Shown here in pieces: positions 21,378-32,469 of a stretch of 64,000 nt of DNA. The DNA is from Biomphalaria glabrata. Lineage: Eukaryota; Mollusca; Gastropoda; Planorbidae. A program made the translations under genes and the position numbers. Location of the stretch: positions 4,538,783-4,602,782 of the forward strand of contig NC_074719.1 of NCBI RefSeq assembly GCF_947242115.1, in the 5' to 3' direction. Position 1 is the stretch's first letter; each line of letters begins with the position of its first letter. Below the pieces are notes generated by a model. It was given only the letters and a program-made list of their open reading frames with translations. It was not told where the DNA came from and ran no database searches.

Positions 21378-23768
21378 GGTAAAGACATTGAGCAAGACAA
21401 AGGAATGGATTCTGTACTTACTAGTACAATACAAGATGACAAAAAACAGCATCCAGATGGAACTAGATCAGAAAAAGAGTTGAGAATCTCATCTTGGCAG
21501 CGAAGTAAAAATTACTACTGTAAAATATGTTTTAAAAATTTCTATGATTTATCAGAATTGAAAAAACATAGATTGATTCATAGCATGGAAAAACCATATA
21601 AATGTCAAAAATGTGATAAGCAGTATTGCTATTCTTCTCTATTGGAAAGGCACCAAATGGTTCATACTGGTGAAAGACCGTTCAAATGTCAAATATGTCA
21701 ACATGGGTTTTCTAGAGTTTATCTATTGGAAAGACATCAAGTTGTTCATACTGGTGAAAAACCATTTATGTGTGAAATATGTTGTAAAAGATTTTCTTTT
21801 CCTTATCAATTGAAAAAACACCAAATGATTCACTCTGGTGAAAAACCGTACAAATGCCAAATATGTCTACGTGGGTTTGCAAGAGCTGCACATTTAAAAA
21901 CCCACCAAACTGTTCATACGGGTGAAAAACCATTTAAATGTCCAACGTGTCATAAAGGTTTTTTACATTCTACGTATTTAAAATATCATCTGCTGGTTCA
22001 TGTTATTGGTGAGAATCCATTTAAATGTCAACAATGTCAATGTGGATTTTCCACACCTTCAAAATTAAAGAGTCACCATTGTGAAAAACAGTCACTAAAA
22101 TGTCAAGCATGTCGTCAAGTTTTTTCTAGTATTTCAAATTTAAAAAAACATGAACTGATTCATGCAGGCAAACAAATATTCAAATGTCAAGCATGCTCTA
22201 AAGATTTTTTTTTCCCTTCACTTTTGAAAAAACATCAAACGGTTCATACTGGTGGAAAGCTGTTTAAATGTCAAACATGTGATAAAGGTTTTATGTATAA
22301 TTCACATTTGAAAGTACACCAAAAGCTTCATACAGAGGAAAAACCTTTTAAATGTCAAACTTGTTCTAAAAGTTTCATAACATTTATGAATCTAAAATAT
22401 CATGAACTGGTTCATGCAGGTCAAAAAACATTCAAATGTCAAACTTGTGGAGAGGAATTTGATACATTTTCAAAATTGAAAAGACACCAATTGTTTCACA
22501 CTGGTGAAAAACCATTTCATTGTCCAACATGTCCAAAAGGTTTTACAACATCTTTACTTTTGAAACTACACCAAATGAATCATAGGGGTGAAAAGCCATT
22601 TAAATGTCAAACATGTCATAAAGGTTTTAAGGCGTTCTCAACTTTAAAATACCATCAGCTGATTCATACAAGTCGAAAACCATATAAATGTCCAATACGT
22701 CATAAACGTTCACAATTGAAAACATTCCAAAAGATTCCTACTAGTGAAAAACCTTTTAAATGTCAAACATGTCATAAAGGTTATAAGACATCTAGGAATT
22801 TGAAATTACATCAGCTGGTTCACACAGATCAAAAAACTTTCAAATGCCAAGCTTGTCAAAAAGAATTTGCTAAATTTTCCCTATTGAAGAGGCATCAACT
22901 GATTCATACTGGTGAAAAACCATTTAAATGTCAAACCTGTCATAAAGGTTTTACTCAATCTTCGAGTCTTAAAACACACCAAAGGGTTCATACAGGGGAA
23001 AAACCATTTAAATGTCAAACATGCCTTAAGAATTTTCTAACATCTTCAAATTTGAAACTTCATCAGCAGGTTCATACTGATGAAAAGCCATTCAAGTGTC
23101 AAACATGTCAAAAAGATTTTCCTAGCTATATAAAATTGAAAAGTCATCAGCTTATCCATTCAGGTGAAAAACTATTTAAATGTCAAACATGTCACAAAGG
23201 TTTTAGATCGTCTTCAACTTTGAAAACACATCAATTGGTTCATATTGACAAAAAAACTTTAAAATGTCAAGTGTGTCTAAAAACATTTTCTCTATCTGAA
23301 GAATTGAAAAATCACCAGCTAACTCATACTTGTAAGAAATCATTTAAATGTGAGGTATGTCAAAAAGGATTTTCTAAATCTTCAAAATTGCAAAGACACC
23401 AAATGACTCACACCGGAGAAAAAACATTTAAATGTGACATATGTCATAAAGGATTTTCTAGGTCTTCTAAATTGCAAAGACACCAAATGACTCACACTGG
23501 TGAAAAACCATTCAAATGTGACATATGTCTTAAAGGATTTTCTAAATCTTCAAAATTGCAAAGACACCAAATGACTCACACTGGTAAAAAGCCATTCAAA
23601 TGTGACATATGTCTTAAAGGCTTTTCTAAATCTTCAAAATTGGAAAGACACCAAATGACTCACACTGGTGAAAAACCATTCAAATGTGGCATATGCCTTA
23701 AAGGCTTTTCTAAATCTTCAAAATTGAAAAGACACCAAATGACTCATGCTGACAAAAAAAACATTTAA
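21378..23768 (+). CDS. Zinc-finger gene 2, terminal exon C (25-finger C2H2 protein)
   Basis: Starts at acceptor 'catttcaacag' with GGT AAA GAC (phase 0) and runs 796 codons to TAA. A linker of about 45 residues is followed by 25 intact C2H2 fingers plus two degenerate ones: the seventh (SHHCEKQ, His spacing lost) and the fifteenth (CPIRHKRSQLKTFQKIP, second Cys and last His lost). Linkers are TGEKPFK or variants. The last five fingers are almost identical (KGFSKSSKLQRHQMTH), pointing to recent tandem growth or gene conversion; their helix residues are mostly K/S/K/R (-1,2,3,6). Expected to be a nuclear DNA-binding regulator. It is the longest array of the cluster; the stop lies right after the last finger (ADKKNI). 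Confidence 0.92.
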   Translation, partial: GKDIEQDKGMDSVLTSTIQDDKKQHPDGTRSEKELRISSWQRSKNYYCKICFKNFYDLSELKKHRLIHSMEKPYKCQKCDKQYCYSSLLERHQMVHTGERPFKCQICQHGFSRVYLLERHQVVHTGEKPFMCEICCKRFSFPYQLKKHQMIHSGEKPYKCQICLRGFARAAHLKTHQTVHTGEKPFKCPTCHKGFLHSTYLKYHLLVHVIGENPFKCQQCQCGFSTPSKLKSHHCEKQSLKCQACRQVFSSISNLKKHELIHAGKQIFKCQACSKDFFFPSLLKKHQTVHTGGKLFKCQTCDKGFMYNSHLKVHQKLHTEEKPFKCQTCSKSFITFMNLKYHELVHAGQKTFKCQTCGEEFDTFSKLKRHQLFHTGEKPFHCPTCPKGFTTSLLLKLHQMNHRGEKPFKCQTCHKGFKAFSTLKYHQLIHTSRKPYKCPIRHKRSQLKTFQKIPTSEKPFKCQTCHKGYKTSRNLKLHQLVHTDQKTFKCQACQKEFAKFSLLKRHQLIHTGEKPFKCQTCHKGFTQSSSLKTHQRVHTGEKPFKCQTCLKNFLTSSNLKLHQQVHTDEKPFKCQTCQKDFPSYIKLKSHQLIHSGEKLFKCQTCHKGFRSSSTLKTHQLVHIDKKTLKCQVCLKTFSLSEELKNHQLTHTCKKSFKCEVCQKGFSKSSKLQRHQMTHTGEKTFKCDICHKGFSRSSKLQRHQMTHTGEKPFKCDICLKGFSKSSKLQRHQMTHTGKKPFKCDICLKGFSKSSKLERHQMTHTGEKPFKCGICLKGFSKSSKLKRHQMTHADKKNI

Positions 23769-24231
23769 ATGACACTTGTGTCTGTGTCTAAGACTGGTTG
23801 CTAAATCTGAACATTTTATAAATCATTATTCATACTGGTGAAAAAAACAAAATATTTGCTTAAGTAGCATCCTTGCAGAGCTAGAAAGAGTTAACTCTTA
23901 TTATATCAATGAAACAGTTTGGTTGTTGCTTTTAATATACAAGGGTTGATAGCTTTTGTTACAATCATCAAGAAAAGGATGAAACATGTATGTCTTTTGG
24001 CATAACAATCTATTGTTCAATCCTTGGTACCGGCTCCAGTACATAAGAGTCTATACCTAATTACCTATGCTAGATGAGAACTATTTGGTAGAGAGGAGTC
24101 TATACCAGTATTGATATGAGGACTTTCTAACCTGGCTTTTGTAAGAAAGAAATGAGAACTTTTCAACCTTGCTTAAAGCAACAAAAAAATGTATTCATTT
24201 TTGTGTTCAATGTTTACTGCTGCTGCTCTCA

Positions 24232-24772
24232 CTTCCCACACACCAGGGCATTATCTGTGGGTTTTTTATGTTTATCTAACCAGATAGATCTTGTGTCTCT
24301 TACCAAAAAGTTTTCAGACTGAGTAATACACTCTCTATATACACAACTGACACAAAGAAAAATTTAGACTTCCCACACACCAAGGCATTATCTGTGGTTT
24401 TTTATGTTTATCTAACCAGATAGATCTTGTGTCTTTTACCAAAAAGTTTTCAGACTGAGTAATACACTCTCTATACACTACTGACACAAAGAACAATTTT
24501 GACTTCCCACACACCAAGACATTATCTGTGTTTTTTTATGTTTATCTAACCAGATAGATCTTGTGTCTTTTGCCAAAAAGTTTTCAGACTGAGTAATACA
24601 CTCTCTATACACTACTGACACAAAGAACAATTTTGACTTCCCACACACCAAGACATTATCTGTTTTTTTTTATGTTTATCTAACCAGATAGATCTTGTGT
24701 CTTTTGCCAAAAAGTTTTCAGACTGAGTAATACACTCTCTATACACAGCTGACACAAAGAAAAATTTAGACA
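24232..24772. repeat. Four tandem copies of a 135-bp unit (gene 2 3' flank)
   Basis: Units starting 'acttcccacacaccaagg' at about 24232, 24367, 24502 and 24637 contain 'aagttttcagactgagtaat' and 'ctgacacaaagaa'. The unit matches single-copy sequence in the 3' flanks of gene 3 (about 34640-34720) and gene 4 (about 43590-43680, reverse), so the array grew from the ancestral flank. Confidence 0.85.
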
Positions 24773-24926
24773 TGTCAGCTACTTGCCAGATATAAGAATC
24801 TCACAAGATAAACAAACCATATTCAACATTTATCTACAACTACTAGATATCCACAAACAACTCCTTGGGACTATAGCTACTAGTGTGAAGTCTGTCAAGG
24901 AGTTATATAGTAACATTGTGTGTGTA

Positions 24927-25090
24927 AAAAAAGTTCCCCTTTCAGACCTTGTGGTCTATAGGGCAGATGATGTAAAGGTCATCTGTTTCTCTGGCCTACG
25001 GTTAACAAGGGTGTCATGTGGCCAGCACAATGACCAACCGCCTTTACTTTTCCCTAACTAATGTCAGGTTACCATTAGAGCTGGGTAGAC
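24927..25090 (-). mobile_element. SINE family A insertion with 14-bp target duplication
   Basis: 5'-truncated minus-strand SINE flanked by identical acattgtgtgtgta at 24913-24926 and 25091-25104. The paralogous 3' flanks of genes 3 (about 34850) and 4 (about 43425, reverse) have the same flanking sequence with a single target and no SINE. Confidence 0.9.
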
Positions 25091-25104
25091 ACATTGTGTG
25101 TGTA

Positions 25105-25874
25105 TAAGAAATTAATTGAATAGTTTAAAGAAAAATCTTCTAGATCACTACTAGATGTGGGATTAAGCTAGACACAGTGACCAGATTTTGTTGAATGTTC
25201 AGGTATAAGCAATAGTAGTTGACATTTATTAGTAATATTAGTTCATGATACTTGTAATTTAGTAATGTATTCAGCATTATTATTTTACGTGCACCTAAGT
25301 GGCATTTGATTTAGGGTATCTTTGATTTATAAACATGTTATCTTTTTAAAATTTTGTTTCTTCTTGACATTGAATACCCTGTAATTAAATATTATATTTT
25401 GTTTGTATAGGTTTCAGACTTAAAATGTAAAAATATTCCTGTATAACAAACATTTTATAGTTTGATTTGATTTTTTTGTGTGGATTATATCAGATGTGTG
25501 GCCAAGAGGAATATTAAAAAAAACATTAGTAATACTCCTTTTGTTTAGTTTCTTCTAACTAGTATACAATGAGAAAATAAAAGATGCAAAAACATTTTGT
25601 CCACAGGTAACAGCCACAGAAGTTCAAAGTAATTCATAATTCTGTAGTAGACTGTTTATTATTTTAAAATTATTTTTGTTAGTTTCTTTTAGACACATTA
25701 AATAACAAGAGAATAATGTTTCAATAAAACTAACCCTAAGTCTACTTTAAATCATAAAGCAAAGAAAAAAATTATCTTCTTCCACATTTTTTTTTATATT
25801 ATTATATTTCCCACCTCTTCATCAGTTTTTAATTCTTGTTAAATAATTTGTAAAATGTTTTACATGATTCGGAT
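25105..25874. other. Gene 2 distal 3' flank
   Basis: AT-rich. About 25105-25290 matches the gene 3 flank at 34860-35015 ('gcttgtaatttagtaatgta'). No gene is seen. Confidence 0.55.
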
Positions 25875-26015
25875 GAGTTGAAGATAATTACTTCCTAGTC
25901 CAAACCTCCAGCAGGATGACAGGAGATGGAGTGGGCAGGGTTTCAACCCGGGACCATTGATTAGTCTGAACGACCATCCAGCACGCAAACCGCACGACCA
26001 GGCAGCCATCTTATG
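25875..26015 (-). mobile_element. SINE family B copy
   Basis: Minus-strand copy with head 'ggctgcctggtcgtgcggtt', a box B-like 'gggttgaaaccctg' and tail 'taggaagtaattatcttcaa'. About 140 bp; this is the most complete single copy in the window. Confidence 0.75.
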
Positions 26016-26139
26016 CTGAGTGAATCATTTTGGTTTAATAGACACCATCACACCTATAGGAGGACTTAAAGAAGACACAGTCTTATAAAGGAGGACATAA
26101 AAAAAAACAAAAAACAAGATAATGTAATAGTCCCAAAAA

Positions 26140-26515
26140 GCCCGTGGAGTCTGGGAGTGCATGAGGCGCCCTGACCGCACTTCCCCGTGGTGGAGGCTGT
26201 CCAGGCCTCAGCAAGCTATTATAGCACAGTGCTGCAGGACAGGCCACTGTCCTGTTGGCTCATATTTCTCGCGGCTATGGCCAAATTTCGATTCACGGTT
26301 CCCTCGCTGCGAGGAAGAAAAGGAAACCGTGCCTCATATTCTGTTTGACTGCCCCAGACTTGCTGATCTCTGTCTAGACAGGTCTGGGAAACCCAAAATT
26401 CTCGACCTGTATGGCGACATTCATGCACTACGCAAGACAGCAGGGTTTCTGTCCAGGGCTTTTGCAAGAGAGGATTTGAGCCTCTCAAGCCCTCACTCTA
26501 ATGGAGTTTGATGAT
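26140..26515 (+). mobile_element. LINE C-terminal fragment (RNase H/CCHC tail)
   Basis: Open frame 26161-26511 gives LSRPQQAIIAQCCRTGHCPV and FPRCEEEKETVPHILFDCPR, the RTGHxPLG...CxC...E..xHxLxxCP tail of I/Ingi-like non-LTR elements. A (gat)n repeat tail follows at about 26509-26526. 5'-truncated but uninterrupted here, so fairly young. Confidence 0.85.
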
Positions 26516-26529
26516 GATGATGATGAATG

Positions 26530-27249
26530 TAATATTGAACATTGGTATTTAAGCTTTATGTATAAAATCTGATTATTTTGGGGACATAACGAAAATTAAA
26601 TACAAAGGTTTAATAGAAAGCGTGCGACTTTTCCCCACATAGTTGCACACAGTCTGATAAACTATCAGAGCTATTTCTAGGCAAACACCATTAGAAATAT
26701 ATATTGTTTTCTTGAGTCTAACTTTAGTAGCTAGCCCAGGCAGTCTGAACTTGTTAGAATTGTGCTTTCATTACATGTCAACATCTCTCTCAAACAAGCA
26801 TAATTAAACATTTTCTGAACAAAATAATGAATCTGGGGAAATTTGAGAAATTCCTAAAATTTTAGGGAAATTCCCATCACTGAGTTAAGTACCAAAAAAA
26901 AATTAAAGTTATTACAAAAACAGCTCAGCTCCAGTGCAACCCTAGTCTCTTAACAACCTTGGCAGTTTCTACTCAACTGGTGCCCACTTTCTCTGGCTGA
27001 GTAGCACAGGCTGCTTGGCTGTCTATAAAAGAGGCTTGAGTTCAAATCCTGATAAGTCAAGTTTTTGCTGAGAGCGCAGCATGGAAACAAGCAATCTATA
27101 GTCACACATTAAACCTAAGAAAATGAAAAATTTAGGGGTAGCCCCATAAAAAGAGAACACAACTTAAAGACATAATAGGCAGAAAACTTAAAAAGTAAAT
27201 ACCATAATTTGCAAATTCAAAATCACAAGATAATAAATATTTAGACACA
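26530..27249. other. Non-coding gap
   Basis: AT-rich. One tRNA-like word ('gaggcttgagttcaaatcct') near 27040 may belong to a decayed SINE. No gene is seen. Confidence 0.45.
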
Positions 27250-27605
27250 AAAATAAAGGCACATTTCTTATTCTATATCCAAGGGAATCTTCCCTAGTGC
27301 CATTATATATCCCATTCCATGCCATAATATATAATATTCTAATTTTTTTTTATATAGAGCATGGAATGGGTTATATGAATCAGCCAGGAAAACCAGCGAC
27401 TAAGACTTAGCAGAGTTTTAGTCAATGATTAATATGCATGACTAGATTGGCACATGTACCGGTATTATATACGCGTAGGACGTAATTCTTATTATAGTCT
27501 ATTTTGAAGTTACAATTTGTAGGTCTGTAATTTATAAAACAAGATGATGGATACATCATTATTGAAGTAACGTCTGTCTCATATAAGATAAGAAGAAGAT
27601 AAGAT
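27250..27605 (+). mobile_element. LINE 3' terminus
   Basis: Plus-strand copy of the 13130 family: 'gcatggaatgggttatatga' (AWNGL box), 'aatatgcatgac', 'ggacgtaat', then 'gaagtaacgtctgtctcata' and a GATAA tail ending about 27605, right next to the putative gene 3 promoter. An internal duplication of the 'gcatggaatggg' region is visible at 27300-27370. Confidence 0.7.
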
Positions 27606-27611
27606 ACATAA

Positions 27612-27700
27612 AGAATAAAGTTTTCGGATAACCTCTAAAGTAGTTGGCAGTTTGTGTTACAATGGCCGCGTCCACTGCTTTCATGACACTTTCATGTATA
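27612..27700 (+). promoter_or_regulatory. Candidate promoter / untranslated first exon of gene 3
   Basis: Ordered words cggataacct (27625), tagttggcag (27641) and aatggccgcgtcca (27661) recur with near-identical spacing on the minus strand upstream of gene 4 (49437 down to 49390), where the last reads caagatggcagcgccca, close to a YY1 site. Each copy lies upstream of exon A in its own gene. Both have a 'cat|gta' that could be a splice donor. Conservation is seen; the role is inferred. Confidence 0.5.
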
Positions 27701-28900
27701 TTCTAGATCTAGATCTAAATCTAATTAATTAATTTTTTTAATTAATCTAGATTTCTCTATAATCTCTTTTATCTAGTCTAGATCTTCAGATTCTATCGGT
27801 ATTTATCTAGACCTAAAGGTACCGTATTAGAAGCATCTATGATCTAACTAAAACTGTTTAAAAATAATTGACCTGAAAAACTAGGGTAAAACTTTAGGCT
27901 TTAGGGGCCTTCGATGGGAAGTTTTACCAGATTATTTATTATTAATTAAGATACCCACTATCTAGATCTATAGTCTAGATCTCTAAGACTTATAAGTGAC
28001 CATTGTCACTATATATATATATAAACTATATTGTCTCTATAATAGTTTATATTATACTAGATCTTTGTCATAAAAGGTATTTGAATTATAATAAGGCACT
28101 AACCCAGTAATCTGCAGTAATCATATTAGATCTAGATTCTAGATTAATCTACTAGATCTATAATATTTATTAATTATATGTCAGGAACAGTGAGTAGTGA
28201 GTGTCACAGTCAGTCAGTAGAAATCTAAATCTATACTCTAATGTCTCTAAACTCTTATTACTCTTAATTAGTCTTAATAATTCTGAAGTTAATTTGTCTT
28301 GAAAAAACGTATTAAAGATATTTAAATTATAAATATATATATAATATCTTTATCTAGTAATCTAGCTAGTAGCAGAAGGTATAGATCTAGTCTAGAGTCT
28401 AGAAAAAGTAGTGAATGAATAGTTCAATAGATCCACCTACATTGCCTACAACCTCAACTTTACTATCTAATAGTAGTGTCTATAGACTATAGTAGTATAG
28501 ACTATCAGAGAATACTTAGACTTAGAATAGTAGAGTCCTACTAGAGTACTAGTGACTACTAGACTAGAGTCTTACACTTACTAGACTAGTGACTAGTCTA
28601 CTACACTACTAGTCTAGTCTAAATCTATTTGGTAAATATATCAAATTGTTTACTTTCACAGACAAACTATTCAATACAATTACATTCATTCAACATGGTT
28701 CACACGACAAATCAACCACTGATAACTGGTTCACCAACAGTCATCTGGAATCAAGACAAATGGCTCAATGACAATATATATATATTTTATATAGTTATAG
28801 ATATATATATATTATAGATCTATGTTAACTATGTAGGTTATGACTTGTAATAATATTAAAATATTCAATAATATCTCTCTCTATATATATATATAATTCT
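27690..28900. repeat. AGATCTAG-rich cryptic repeat, block 3
   Basis: About 1.2 kb of agatct/tctaga/ctagtc words and TA tracts, non-coding, filling the presumed first intron of gene 3. Confidence 0.8.
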
Positions 28901-30240
28901 CTTCTTCCCTCAAGAGTTTGAACGAGCAAGAAGTAAAGGAAAGATCACTCTCTTATTTCTGCGTAATAAGAAAAAAAAAAGGGGGGGGGGAGAACAAATA
29001 GTATTCACAAGTCACAATATAGCAGGGCTGGACTTAAACTTAACTGTTGTGACCGAGAAGTCATGGAAAGATCACTCTTTTTTTATTTCTACCTCACATA
29101 GTTTTAGGGCAAAAAAAAAAAAAAAAAAGAGGGCAGGGGAGGAAAACAAAATATATAATATATCTACTCTGTATTCACCCATCACTAAATAACAGAGCCA
29201 GACTAAACTGTTGTGGGGCCCTATGCGAAATGGATTTTGCGGGGCCAAGTTTGGGTAGGGATACGGATAATAAGTGAAAATTAAGAGTTTGTGTTAGAAA
29301 ATCAATTGGTCTAGCATTTTTTTCATTCTTTACTACGTACAGAACTACTTTACAAGCCTTGCATGTAGCGAAGTCATACAGTATATCATAAAAATTCTAT
29401 TTCAAACATAGATCACACTCAATAGCAAGAGTTATCAAATGTTTCAATCTGTCTACTAGTATTATGGGTATTGCATAATGCCGTTTTTGTTTTTTTTATC
29501 GCACATAAGGTTGGCGTTTTCCATATTGAATGACACCCCAAAATAAAAATTTTTGTCTGTATGTTTTAGGAGATTGGTATGAGTTTTCTAAAGATTTTAA
29601 TAATTTTCGGATATTTCCAAGACTTTTGCATATTTTGCAATTTCAGGAGGCCGCGGGAAATCTGTTATAATTTATAAAATGGTCGACTAGTATAATATAT
29701 ATATTGGCAATGTTTTTGATTCCAAAGATTAAGGACAAAATTTCTGTTTGCCATGGTCTGTTTAAGTTTTCTTTACGTCTTTTGCGCCTGTCTTCTACTA
29801 GAAGGGCTTTTCTTTGGGACTCAAATGTTTGCCCCTCATCCTTTGTGAGAGCTCTCTAAATGTCTCTTTCAAAGGCACTCTGCTGCCAGTTACTCTCTAT
29901 GCCAGTTAAGGCAAATTGGCATATGAGTTGATCTTTATTGTCCTAATGAGGAGCATCTGTTATGCTGTCCACCCCTAAGCTTGTAATTATAAAAGATCAC
30001 CATATTGTCCTCCCTGCTGGTTAAGTGTCAAGTGTCCGACTCAGTGCAGCTGTCAAGAATGATATGTAGTACTTGTATATTGTCCACACCGGCCTCCAAG
30101 AGAGCATTATTATTTGTAAGGTTGTTGCCAGAGCATTCATTAGGGAGTGAAGCATATTTATACATCATACCCAACATACTACACAATGGCAACACTTGCC
30201 AGCACATATCCATTATGAAGCAGTATTGTATACATCATAC
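28900..30240. other. Mixed repeat debris upstream of gene 3 exon A
   Basis: Two purine-rich runs follow 'gaaagatcactct' (28940, 29070), suggesting an imperfect duplication of about 130 bp. Element-end-like pieces ('gcagggctggacttaaa', 'gtggggccctatgcg') recall hAT MITE ends at 29020-29230. 29750-30240 is GC-richer and probably an old LINE piece. No gene is seen. Confidence 0.4.
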
Positions 30241-30244
30241 CCTA

Positions 30245-30425
30245 CATACTATGCATTGGCAACACAACAACCAACGGCCTTTACTTTTCCCCATCTAATT
30301 TCAGGTACCCATTAGAGCCCAAAGATCCTAAATTTAAAAATTCCCAGTCTTCACCAGGATTTAAACCCAGGACCACCAGTTCAGAAGCCAAGCGCTTTAC
30401 TGCTCCACCACTGCGCCTCTTTTTG
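30245..30425 (-). mobile_element. SINE family A copy with tRNA head
   Basis: The minus strand carries the head 'gaggcgcagtggtggagcag', continuing to 'taaagcgcttggcttc', then box B-like 'tcctgggtttaaatcctgg' and the body. Tail end truncated. Confidence 0.8.
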
Positions 30426-30571
30426 CAGACAACTTGACTATTAAGATTCCTAAATAAAAATCTTTTTGATTGGTAGCCATTGCCATTCTTACACTTTGCT
30501 AACCAGAGGTCTACTGTCAATTAGATGTATACATTGAAACCTAATTGTCTTCTTTTTTAAAGTTTACATTT

Positions 30572-30604
<33 letters not shown>

Positions 30605-30797
30605 CCATTTTGTGAGTCTTTTCAAAAGACCAATGTTTAATCAATGTCTACATAACAGATTTCAGAATTTTACATATTAATGATTTAGTTGTTAACATTA
30701 GAGTATGTTTTTAATCACAACAAATTTCCATAAGGATCAATAAAGCAGTCTTTAATTAAATGATCTATTTTTGTAATTATTTTTTTTTTTACACCAG

Positions 30798-31066
30798 GAA
30801 TACTATTTAAATGAGCTAACGTTTGGACCTATTAAACGTCCATGATGGCTGATACAAAGCATGACTTTTCTCTTGATCTGAACCATGCCTTAAAACATGT
30901 GAAGGAGGAAAAGGAAGAACCAGATTCATTAACACAACCATGTGAAGAACAAGACTTCAAAGTGCCAGAGATAAAAACTGAGAAGATAGATGAAGAGGAA
31001 TCAGACTTGTATACCCAGCAATCAGAAAGCTTTGCTGAAACGGCTAATGTAAAACTTGAACATCAG
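30798..31066 (+). CDS. Zinc-finger gene 3, exon A (coding 30842-31066)
   Basis: Starts after acceptor 'ttttttttacaccag'. ATG 30842 (MMADTKHDFSLDLNH) opens 75 codons ending LEHQ before donor GTATTC, phase 0, exactly the length of gene 2 exon A. It contains VKEEKEEPDSLTQPCEEQDF, VPEIKTEKIDEEESDLYTQQ and SESFAETANVKLEHQ. VKEE and IKTE fit the SUMO consensus, and IKTEKIDEEE also fits the type with acidic residues downstream. Close to gene 4 exon A. Spliced gene 3 would encode 533 residues. No known N-terminal effector domain is recognised. Confidence 0.88.
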
Positions 31067-31184
31067 GTATTCTTTTTTCACATAACGTAACACATTCAAA
31101 ATTATGTCAAATATGTACATGCATTGTTAAAGAACAAAGTCTTGTCTCCTTATATTCAGATCTTGCCCTCATAAGTCACCAGTG

Positions 31185-31400
31185 AAGAGTATACTGACAA
31201 GGGTTTCCAAATATTGCTTTGACTTTGATAAGCTGGGCAGGAATTTTTTGACTTAGTTGACATGTAGTAATTTTGTTGTCAGACATCTCAATACAGTAGT
31301 CAATTCTTGAGAGTATGAATGTCAAAGCAAGCAGATAGGATGAAATCTAGTTCATTCTGTGCTTCTGTGCAGATATATTAACCCATGCATTGTTTACTTT
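31185..31400 (+). other. Gene 3 intron segment paralogous to gene 4 intron
   Basis: 'caagggtttccaaatattgc', 'gacatctcaa' and 'ctagttcattctgtgc' match, in inverted orientation, 47480-47640 next to gene 4. It holds one copy of the motif (ctagttcattctgtgc...agatatattaa) that forms the 20-copy array at 46186-47508. Confidence 0.8.
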
Positions 31401-31792
31401 CAAGTATGTCAATACTCAAAAGGTACACAACATATATGGTATACAAATCAATGCCGAAAAAATACATAATGAGCAATAGGCAACAGGGCTTTAAAAATGT
31501 ATTGAAGGAAAAAATTGGTAACTTAAAAAAGTTTTTTAATATCCTCTGAGTTATTGTTTCAGACAAAGGAGCCCAACATGAACTACTGGTCAGAATTGCA
31601 TAGCATAGAATAAAAAATTGTTTTCTGCAAATTTTATCGCGCAGTTCGATCTTGAAAGGTGCTTAGTTGTTGGCACAGGGAAAGTAGTAACTGATTAAAT
31701 GTTTGTAGTGGAAGTGATAAGTCAATCAGTGAATCAATCAGGGCTCATTGCACTTATACTATAGATTAATGAGGTACACTTTTGTCTTACAG

Positions 31793-31954
31793 GAAACTGT
31801 GATAAAGGAAGAGACAGAAAAAAGCCACTTTACAGATAATTATGAACCATGGTCCTTAGACACAAAACTGCTGGCTGTATCAAAAAAGGAGGACAACAGT
31901 CTTTATCCTGTACCTATCATCAAACCGGGAAACACCTCTGACTTAGAAATGTCT
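31793..31954 (+). CDS. Zinc-finger gene 3, exon B
   Basis: 54 open codons (ETVIKEETEKSHFTDNYEPW, later SLYPVPIIKPGNTSDLEMS) between acceptor 'tttgtcttacag' and donor GTGAGT, both phase 0. It aligns with exon B of genes 1 and 2 through FTxxxEPWSL and the xxPV block. IKEE fits the SUMO consensus and is unique to this copy. No domain is recognised. Skipping this exon would keep the reading frame. Confidence 0.78.
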
Positions 31955-32257
31955 GTGAGTGAAGTAAATAAGTAATGAAAAACTAGACCTTGGTGTTATA
32001 AGTAGTTTCATTGTATCACACTACTAAAAATACATGAACAAAACTCTGCAAAAAACCTACAGCTGTGTGTTGAGTTTATTAAAGTGCCATGGTTGTTACT
32101 ATTTCCGAGGCCTAACTGTGACAAATAAGGGAATGGGGATAGAGGGAAGGTGCCAGAACAGTTTTGATGGTCATAGTTTTATTAATATTAGAAAATGTTT
32201 CTGCTTGACTTTTAAAATATACTTTTGTCATGAATACAACTAGTGTTAGATATTTTT

Positions 32258-32448
32258 TATGTTCACTTCTCATTTGGCAGATCTTTATACTTCTTATGTT
32301 CTCATTTGGCAGATCTTTATACCGGTTCTTCTTATGTTCTCATTTGGCAGATCTTTATATTTCTCATGTTCTCATTTGGGAGATCTTTATACTTCTTATG
32401 TTCTCATTTGGCAGATCTTTATACTTCCCATGTTCTCATTTGACATCT
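32258..32448. repeat. 32-bp minisatellite, about 6 copies (gene 3 intron B-C)
   Basis: Unit built on 'ttctcatttggcagatcttt' plus 'atacttcttatg'. All three + frames are open across it because the unit lacks stops; this is not evidence of coding. Confidence 0.85.
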
Positions 32449-32469
32449 TTCTAAATGTGGTATTGTTTT

